This document shows positions 59,365 through 64,000 of a stretch of 64,000 nucleotides of DNA, in pieces. Under the pieces are notes generated by a model. That model was not told where the DNA came from and searched no databases. It was given only the letters and a program-made list of their open reading frames with translations. Origin of the DNA: Methanolobus profundi (GTDB lineage: Archaea > Halobacteriota > Methanosarcinia > Methanosarcinales > Methanosarcinaceae). The number at the start of each line of letters is the position of its first letter. Position 1 is the first letter of the stretch. The translations under genes were made by a program, and so were the position numbers. The stretch lies in contig NZ_FOUJ01000006.1 of the NCBI RefSeq assembly GCF_900114835.1, positions 1 to 64,000 on the forward strand, given 5' to 3'.

Positions 59365-59811
59365 TTATTTCTTCTTGCTTACGCCAATGGTTGAGCCACG
59401 CCTTCCTGTGGACTTTGTTCTCTGACCTCTGACCTTAAGACCTCTCTCGTGCCTGAGACCACGGTATGCCCTAACCTTCTTAAGGTTGTTCAGGTCTTCC
59501 CTGAGGGTCATAATGATATCCTGGCCAAGGAGATGCTTGTCATTTCCGGTAAGTGGGTCTGCAGTTCTGTTAAGCATCCAGGTTGGAAGGTTCTGCTCGA
59601 AATTAGCAATAGCTGTGTCGAGCTTTGCAACATCCTCATCAGAAAGATAACCAATGGTCTCTTTCGGGTCGATACCTGTGCTTTCAACTATAATTCTTGA
59701 TGTTCTGAGCCCTATACCGCGAATACCGGTCAGCGCATACATTACGGGCTGACTACCCTGAAGGTCAGTATTCATGATACGGACTAAGTGTCTTATTTCT
59801 TCATCTGCCAT
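59365..59811 (-). CDS. rps13: Ribosomal protein S13 (uS13)
   Basis: A 148-residue archaeal S13, in the head of the small subunit. Motifs are '[20 protein letters not shown]', '[20 protein letters not shown]' and the basic tail '[18 protein letters not shown]'. It has AAGGAGG as ribosome binding site; this site is also the end of a 22-codon leader ORF whose stop overlaps the S13 ATG. First full gene of its operon. Confidence 0.98.
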   Translation of the reverse strand: MADEEIRHLVRIMNTDLQGSQPVMYALTGIRGIGLRTSRIIVESTGIDPKETIGYLSDEDVAKLDTAIANFEQNLPTWMLNRTADPLTGNDKHLLGQDIIMTLREDLNNLKKVRAYRGLRHERGLKVRGQRTKSTGRRGSTIGVSKKK

Positions 59812-59879
59812 TATTTTTCCTCCTTAGGGACGCAAGCGCCCTGTAGCCTCGGAACATAGGTCCCGACACACCCCATCAT
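59811..59879 (-). CDS. 22-codon leader ORF coupled to S13
   Basis: From ATG 59879 the minus strand encodes [16 protein letters not shown] and then VPKEEK before TAA, whose last base is the A of the S13 ATG (TAATG overlap). The KEE codons are the S13 ribosome binding site. The promoter TATA (59923-59931) predicts a transcript starting about 59901, so this ORF would begin some 22 bases from the 5' end. It has no ribosome binding site of its own. The same bases can fold into two hairpins (AGGGCGC/GCGTCCCT and TCGGGA/TTCCGA), so the element may act as RNA rather than peptide. Confidence 0.4.
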   Translation of the reverse strand: MMGCVGTYVPRLQGACVPKEEK

Positions 59880-59922
59880 CACAATGGAGCAGGCATTTCT
59901 AAAGATTTTAGAATAACTCGCC

Positions 59923-59931
59923 TGTATATAC
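59923..59931 (-). promoter_or_regulatory. TATA box of the S13-S4-S11-RpoD operon
   Basis: GTATATACA on the minus strand lies about 115 bases before the S13 start and predicts a leader of about 90 bases. Confidence 0.45.
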
Positions 59932-60250
59932 TATCTGTCATATTTAACACTATTGTGCAAACGTAAATAGGAATACAAGTGGACTCTCTCTATAGGTTGA
60001 TCACTTAAATACTTTCCCATATAGGAAAAAGAACATTGTGCCAAAAGATACAAAGGACAATTTTGAAAACAAATGAATGATCAGAAGGAGAACAAGTCTT
60101 CAATTTTATTAAATCTGTGCGCACAACATGAGGACTAGCCACTTGAATCCATAAAGAATTATACATATGAGTATTAATATATAAAAATAGCTAATGGCAG
60201 AAATCACAAATGTTCAGTAGGTATAAATAGGTCAAATTACCAAATATAAA
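59932..60250. other. Intergenic between divergent operons
   Basis: An AT-rich spacer between the ribosomal operon promoter and the PEF-CTERM gene. A TATA box for the rightward gene lies at 60221-60231 (GTATAAATAGG). A 21-codon frame at about 60072 has no ribosome binding site and is not called. Nothing else is seen. Confidence 0.4.
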
Positions 60251-60265
60251 GTGGGATATTATATA

Positions 60266-60317
60266 GGGAATTTATTCCCAAAAAACGGGAAAATCCGTAC
60301 TGACAAGTACGGGGGGG
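60266..60317 (+). promoter_or_regulatory. Structured, possibly switching leader of the PEF-CTERM gene
   Basis: The leader holds GGGAATTTATTCCC (60266-60279), which can fold on itself. A later CGGGAAAA (60286-60293) can pair with the same TTCCC, so the two folds exclude each other. A third hairpin, CCGTACT with AGTACGG around GACA (60295-60312), ends directly at the G-rich ribosome binding site (60311-60317) nine bases before the ATG and partly sequesters it. This layout suggests control of translation initiation. Confidence 0.4.
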
Positions 60318-60325
60318 TAAAATAA

Positions 60326-60826
60326 ATGAAGAAATTAGTATTAGTTGCAATAGTAGCTATGATAGCTTTGGTAGGAACCGCTAGTGCTAACTACGGAGCT
60401 GACCTTGCCGACAGTAGTGGAGTTATTCTGCCACTGACAGTTTCCCAGGTCGTTGGAACTCCAGTAGATTACAGCATTATATTAAGTGATTTTACCGGAG
60501 AGACCGTATATTATACCATAGGATTCAATGATACAGGATTGGACGTGCAGATACTCAAACAAGGAACATATGTCAATGCTGCTAGTTTCACAGACTATGA
60601 TATTGTACGCGTAACAATTGAACCTGGCGCACAACAGGGTGATCAATTCAGTGCAAGGATCGATGTTTGGAAAGATGATCCATCACAAGTAATAAGATCA
60701 GTTACATTCTGGGCATCTGCATCACAGAACTTTAACGCACAGATTCCAGAGTTCCCAACAATTGCACTGCCAGTAGCTGCAATACTCGGTCTTGCATTCT
60801 TCATGCAGCGCCGCAAGGAAGAGTAA
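60326..60826 (+). CDS. PEF-CTERM surface protein
   Basis: A 166-residue exported protein. A cleavable signal peptide ends at about residue 21 (after 'VGTASA'). The mature domain (22-138) is beta-rich ('GETVYYTIGFNDTGLDVQIL', 'VRVTIEPGAQQGDQFSARID'), reminiscent of a small Ig-like or jelly-roll domain but not assigned. The C-terminal PEF-CTERM signal starts at about 140: 'IPEFPTIALPVAAILGLAFF' then basic residues, the typical archaeosortase target. A run of G's forms the ribosome binding site. The strong site suggests an abundant surface protein. Confidence 0.9.
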   Translation: MKKLVLVAIVAMIALVGTASANYGADLADSSGVILPLTVSQVVGTPVDYSIILSDFTGETVYYTIGFNDTGLDVQILKQGTYVNAASFTDYDIVRVTIEPGAQQGDQFSARIDVWKDDPSQVIRSVTFWASASQNFNAQIPEFPTIALPVAAILGLAFFMQRRKEE

Positions 60827-61137
60827 GTATTAAACTTACTCCCATTATTTATTTTTTGATCATATATAAACCAGATAGCTACTGCTTTAGCTAATGCCAC
60901 ACAATTTAATTGTGCTATTTCAAAATGCACTATAATCAACTGAGACTCTGCAACATACCTGTTAATACGTGGTCTCAAGCTTTTCACGCTGAACCCATAC
61001 CTTGCAGTTTAGTTAGTGTAAATAAATGATCACATTTAAGCCAACAAATAAATAATCACGCATAAATAAATACAATTGTATAAAAGTTCAACTTATACAC
61101 AAAGAACATATATTAATAAACCTATTTTATTCCTGAA
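60827..61137. other. Intergenic, AT-rich
   Basis: It holds a T-rich stretch just after the PEF-CTERM gene, an inverted repeat CACAATT/AATTGTG at 60900-60914, and repeated AAATAAAT words at 61020-61070. A TATA-like ATATATTAATAAA near 61108-61120 is probably the promoter of the next pair. No gene is seen. Confidence 0.4.
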
Positions 61138-61923
61138 ATGGAATCGAAACTCAGATACTACTTTGGATCGATGGTATTCTTATCTGGCCTTATACTTTCC
61201 ATAAGTGCAATTGGATTTGCTATAATGGTCCATCTTAGGAGAACATCCGATCCATCGGAAATAATTACCACTTATGGCCTTCTGGGTGTTGGACTTTCCT
61301 TCATATTATTAGGCATTAACCTGATGATAAGTCAACGCAGACCTTACGGCGTCTATAGTAACTGGGTAATGATATTCGGGTTCCTGTCTTCAATTTTCGG
61401 CGTGATTTTCTTTTCAACGATCTTTTCAGATGCATGGGTATATCCCAATGTTACATACGTATCCTTCGCATATGCATCAGGTATTTGCCTTCTTTCAGGT
61501 AACGCATTTGGAAACGCGGTTCTGAGACTCATAGAGGAACGCTCCAGACAATTACTTGAAACAGATCCTATCGATCTGTATACAGAAGAGGATATTGAAA
61601 AAGAAGTGGAAAGGACACTGAACGAATCCTTGTCTGATAATACCAGATTCTCTTCATTCAACATGGGTATCAAAGAAGATACAACAAACTTTGTCCATGG
61701 AAAAGCATTGAAAGAAATGGCACAGACAAAAATTGAGGTCCAGGATAGTATAAGGGAAGTCGAGTGTCTGCAAAGCACGATCAGTGGAAAGGTCAAAGTG
61801 GATGATTATGGCATAGATCTGACAACAAAAATGCTGAGTGCAACCATGAAGCAAAGTGCAGAGATAGAAAATAGAAAGTTATCGAATAAGATCAAAAATA
61901 AAATAGACTTTATTAGGAGATAG
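61138..61923 (+). CDS. Four-helix membrane protein partnered with actin-like gene
   Basis: A 261-residue protein. Four membrane helices cover about 9-31, 43-63, 74-98 and 104-125. A cytoplasmic tail of about 135 residues follows, charged and helical ('EDIEKEVERTLNESLSDNTR', 'MKQSAEIENRKLSNKIKNKI'). No family is recognised with certainty. The actin-like gene begins 3 bases after its stop, so the two are surely cotranscribed. The topology suits a membrane anchor or regulator for the filament protein (inference). It has no clear ribosome binding site and may be leaderless. Confidence 0.8.
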   Translation: MESKLRYYFGSMVFLSGLILSISAIGFAIMVHLRRTSDPSEIITTYGLLGVGLSFILLGINLMISQRRPYGVYSNWVMIFGFLSSIFGVIFFSTIFSDAWVYPNVTYVSFAYASGICLLSGNAFGNAVLRLIEERSRQLLETDPIDLYTEEDIEKEVERTLNESLSDNTRFSSFNMGIKEDTTNFVHGKALKEMAQTKIEVQDSIREVECLQSTISGKVKVDDYGIDLTTKMLSATMKQSAEIENRKLSNKIKNKIDFIRR

Positions 61924-61926
61924 AAC

Positions 61927-62991
61927 ATGGCAAAAGGACTTGATGTAGGAACAATGAATATTATATGTGCAGAGAAAGGGAAAGGAGATTCGATCGCATT
62001 TGCACAGCAGAGAAACGCTTTTTTAGAGATGGAAGCTGGAGATCTGGCACAGAATATGCTTGATAGTGCCAAGATATTGTATACCCAGAAGGGCGACACG
62101 ATCAACGTACTTGGAGAGGATGCATTCAAATTTTCCAATGTATTCAATAAAGGGATAAGAAGACCAATGAAACAGGGAATTATAAGCCCTGATGAAAAAG
62201 AATCTATCCCAATGATCAAACTGATAATTGAAAGAGTAATTGGTCAGCCTGAGAAAGATGGAGAGATAGCATATATTTCAGTCCCGGCTGCCCCTGTTGA
62301 CAGCAAAGTGAACGTACTATACCACAGCAAGACCGTTGAAGCTCTGGCAAGAAAACTTGGTTACGAGACAAGTCTTATCGATGAAGGCCTGGCAGTTGTA
62401 TTCTCAGAACTCGGAGACTTTAATTTCACAGGCATAGGAATCAGTGTAGGAGCAGGCATGACGAACATAACTGTCGCATACCTTGCCACACCTATTGTAT
62501 CATTTAGCATTACAAGAGGCGGGGACTGGATCGATGAACAGGTATCCAGTGCAACTGGCGTTGCGATCGAGAGAATTACATCAATAAAAGAAACCGATTT
62601 CTCATTTGACTCGGATTATGAGATAGGAAGCGTACAGGGTGCACTTGCCCTTTACTATGATGCTCTGATAACATATATAATTGGAAACCTGAAAAAGAAG
62701 TTATCTGAAGTTGCACCGCCTGATGCAGAGTTCCCTATCGCCATTGCAGGCGGCAGCAGTCGTGCAAAGGGATTCATGGAAATGTTTGAAACCAGAATAT
62801 CTGAAGCAAGCCTTCCAATAAACATCTCAAAAGTGAAAAAGAACAAGTATACACTTTCAGACTCTAAGGACCCTATATACTCAATTGCAAGAGGATGCCT
62901 TATCGCAGCTCTGACAAGAGAAGATGCTGAATCAGTAGAAGAAGTTGAAGAGAAAGCCACTAAGGCTGAAAAGAAGGCTGCTGCAGTTTGA
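61927..62991 (+). CDS. Actin-like ATPase (MreB/FtsA/salactin-type fold)
   Basis: A 354-residue member of the actin-ATPase superfamily. Phosphate-1 loop is 'GLDVGTMNIICA' (4-15), phosphate-2 'GIGISVGAGMTNITVAYL' (170-187), adenosine motif 'IAIAGGSSRAKGF' (271-283), hinge 'DEGLAVVFSELGD'. Its length fits MreB or the haloarchaeal salactin class rather than DnaK. A 'GGDWIDEQVSSATG' segment matches the FtsA/MreB 'GGD' turn. The usual Asp at the start of phosphate-2 is replaced by Ser. The tail from 333 is Glu/Lys/Ala-rich. GGAGATAGAAC precedes the ATG. Pairing with a membrane protein suggests a membrane-linked filament for shape, polarity or DNA positioning. Confidence 0.85.
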   Translation: MAKGLDVGTMNIICAEKGKGDSIAFAQQRNAFLEMEAGDLAQNMLDSAKILYTQKGDTINVLGEDAFKFSNVFNKGIRRPMKQGIISPDEKESIPMIKLIIERVIGQPEKDGEIAYISVPAAPVDSKVNVLYHSKTVEALARKLGYETSLIDEGLAVVFSELGDFNFTGIGISVGAGMTNITVAYLATPIVSFSITRGGDWIDEQVSSATGVAIERITSIKETDFSFDSDYEIGSVQGALALYYDALITYIIGNLKKKLSEVAPPDAEFPIAIAGGSSRAKGFMEMFETRISEASLPINISKVKKNKYTLSDSKDPIYSIARGCLIAALTREDAESVEEVEEKATKAEKKAAAV

Positions 62992-63031
62992 GCACCTTCA
63001 TTTTTCTTTTTTTATCATACATTATTTATTT

Positions 63032-63301
63032 TTAGAACAACTGTTTTTGAATGTCCTTTAACAATTCCCTTGCTACATGGTCAGCAATTTTCCTGTTCAA
63101 AGCCTCTGAAGGATGAACCTGGTCCAGGTTGTTGTTGCAGAGCGGGCATTCTATGCACTCATATAGTGCCATACTGTCATCCACCACGTTGGAAAATGAG
63201 ATTGTTATCTCTCCCTCACAATCAGGACATGTCACCAACGTTTCGCCACCAGGACCTACATCCATATTCTCTTTTATGTGGAATACCTCTACTTTACTCA
63301 T
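63032..63301 (-). CDS. Small zinc-ribbon protein
   Basis: An 89-residue protein with two CxxC pairs ('TCPDCEGE' and 'IECPLCNNN'), a zinc-ribbon pattern, then a helical C-terminus ('IADHVARELLKDIQKQLF'). Cys48 may be extra. The product is not recognised. It lies downstream of the tRNA-Ser gene and converges on the actin-like gene. Confidence 0.7.
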   Translation of the reverse strand: MSKVEVFHIKENMDVGPGGETLVTCPDCEGEITISFSNVVDDSMALYECIECPLCNNNLDQVHPSEALNRKIADHVARELLKDIQKQLF

Positions 63302-63390
63302 AATGTAGCCTCATTCATTGAATAGTATGGAGAATAATTCGTAAGATCATTTAGTAACTAATGTAAGATATAGATTGAAAAAAGTTATGG

Positions 63391-63474
63391 CGCCGAGAGG
63401 GGGATTCGAACTCCCGAGGGGCGGATGCCCCACAAGCTTTCCAGGCTTGCGCCCTACCGCTAGACTATCTCGGC
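63391..63474 (-). tRNA. tRNA-Ser (GGA anticodon)
   Basis: An 84-base class II tRNA. The acceptor GCCGAGA pairs with TCTCGGC and the discriminator is G; the anticodon stem CAAGC/GCTTG holds loop CTGGAAA, giving GGA (Ser, UCC and UCU codons). The long variable arm is G/C-rich, and the T-loop is GTTCGAATC. CCA is encoded at 63388-63390. Confidence 0.95.
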
Positions 63475-63483
63475 ACACGTATT

Positions 63484-64000
63484 TTATTCTGTGTTATCTG
63501 GCTTGCTGTGCCAGCCTTGCGGATAAGTGCCAGCATCTATTATTACTCTTTCGGTCGTAGCCACGATCCCGTGAGTATTTTGAAGCATTTCATCAGTACT
63601 CATAAGAGATCTGCACAATGCCACAGCTTCTCCTTTTAAAGTAAAGAGGCAAATATCATCATCTTTGTTGATATTCTTGTCAAAACTCAGTATACCGGGC
63701 ACCGCAATTGCCGCACCACGGCACACCGCATCTACTGCGCTGTCACGAATAATGACCTTAGGAAGATGTGAAAGACCTTCCTCCATAGGCCGGATAACCT
63801 CACGCAGGAATGATTCATCATTCTCTTCTTTCAAGAGAACATAAGCATCTTTCAGATCATGGAGTGTGACAAGAGTGTCTTCCCTGAAAGGACCGGTCTT
63901 GGTCCTGCGAAGTTCCTGCATATGAGCACCACAGCCCAATGCAACACCAATATCATGGCATAACTTGCGCATGTAAGTACCCGCCTCACAGCCAACACGC
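63484..64000 (-). CDS. cbf5: tRNA/rRNA pseudouridine synthase Cbf5 (5' end cut by window)
   Basis: The C-terminal 171 or so residues of an archaeal TruB-family pseudouridine synthase; the gene runs off the window at 64000. The family segment 'VGCEAGTYMRKLCHDIGVAL' is visible only if reading continues past the first in-window ATG (63972), which shows the gene is incomplete. 'AHMQELRRTKTGPF' completes the catalytic fold. A PUA domain ('AVDAVCRGAAIAVPGIL', 'GEAVALCRSL') ends the protein. Cbf5 works with Nop10, Gar1 and L7Ae on guide RNAs and also on tRNA U55. The stop lies 10 bases before the tRNA-Ser 5' end. Confidence 0.95.
   Translation of the reverse strand, partial: RVGCEAGTYMRKLCHDIGVALGCGAHMQELRRTKTGPFREDTLVTLHDLKDAYVLLKEENDESFLREVIRPMEEGLSHLPKVIIRDSAVDAVCRGAAIAVPGILSFDKNINKDDDICLFTLKGEAVALCRSLMSTDEMLQNTHGIVATTERVIIDAGTYPQGWHSKPDNTE

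Noticed and set aside
60072-60137. 21-codon frame between the ribosomal operon and the PEF-CTERM gene
   Set aside because: No ribosome binding site or promoter spacing, and no other support for coding.

Overview
The window reads as chromosomal DNA of a methylotrophic methanogenic archaeon of the Methanosarcinaceae, most like Methanolobus or Methanococcoides. This rests on: the archaeal operon S13-S4-S11-RpoD with a ferredoxin-bearing RpoD; CDP-archaeol synthase; an archaeal Cbf5-type pseudouridine synthase; a DUF2551 protein; proteins ending in PEF-CTERM sorting signals; a small siroheme reductase-like protein; archaeal TATA boxes about 25-27 bases before starts; and GGTGAT/GAGG-type ribosome binding sites. 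No mcr or methyltransferase gene lies here, so the lineage call is inference. Base composition is moderate, with one clearly AT-rich island near 39-40.7 kb.

Layout. 0-6.7 kb: a bacterial-type monomeric isocitrate dehydrogenase followed by an intrinsic-terminator-like hairpin, two small related membrane proteins, a TatD-like hydrolase, glycerate 2-kinase, a PEBP-type lipoprotein and a PspC protein. 6.75-9.7 kb: an HxlR regulator divergent from a redox cluster (siroheme reductase-like, CGGC protein, ferredoxin, GXGXG protein). 9.7-18.4 kb: a PhnD-sensor histidine kinase, pyruvate kinase, a 1019-residue D-lactate dehydrogenase-type FAD/Fe-S protein with a Met/Pro-rich tail, a lipoprotein, a small Cys protein and a flavodoxin. 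18.7-33.9 kb: UvrA, a 7TM histidine kinase, PurB, a CDGSH protein, Amt-GlnK, a PHP phosphoesterase, a glutamine amidotransferase pair, a chemoreceptor, PsiE, a PEF-CTERM protein and a DMT exporter.

34.5-40.8 kb: DUF2769 protein, threonine synthase, phosphoesterase and an Isf-like flavoprotein, then an accessory patch (RhuM gene, a truncated second copy of the flavoprotein 5' end, an AT-rich membrane/coiled-coil protein) ending beside a tRNA-Leu. 40.9-49.1 kb: ArgF, PurD, PyrE, CarS, a CcmF split in two with the halves in swapped order, a methyltransferase and XseAB. 49.3-57.2 kb: a secretion ATPase/TadC pair, flavoredoxin, ferredoxin divergent from a radical SAM protein, DUF2551 and UppS. 57.3-64 kb: two identical tRNA-Leu genes, the RpoD/ribosomal operon, a PEF-CTERM protein with a structured leader, an actin-like ATPase with a four-helix membrane partner, a zinc-ribbon protein, tRNA-Ser and Cbf5 (cut by the window end).

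Most genes are housekeeping. The best candidates for undescribed biology are the actin-like/membrane pair (61.1-63.0 kb), the 22-codon leader ORF coupled to S13 (59.8 kb), the switch-like leader of the PEF-CTERM gene (60.27-60.32 kb), the Met-Pro tail (15.8-16.1 kb), the siroheme/CGGC/ferredoxin/GXGXG cluster (7.2-9.7 kb), and the RhuM island. I saw no CRISPR array, insertion sequence, integrase or rRNA gene.
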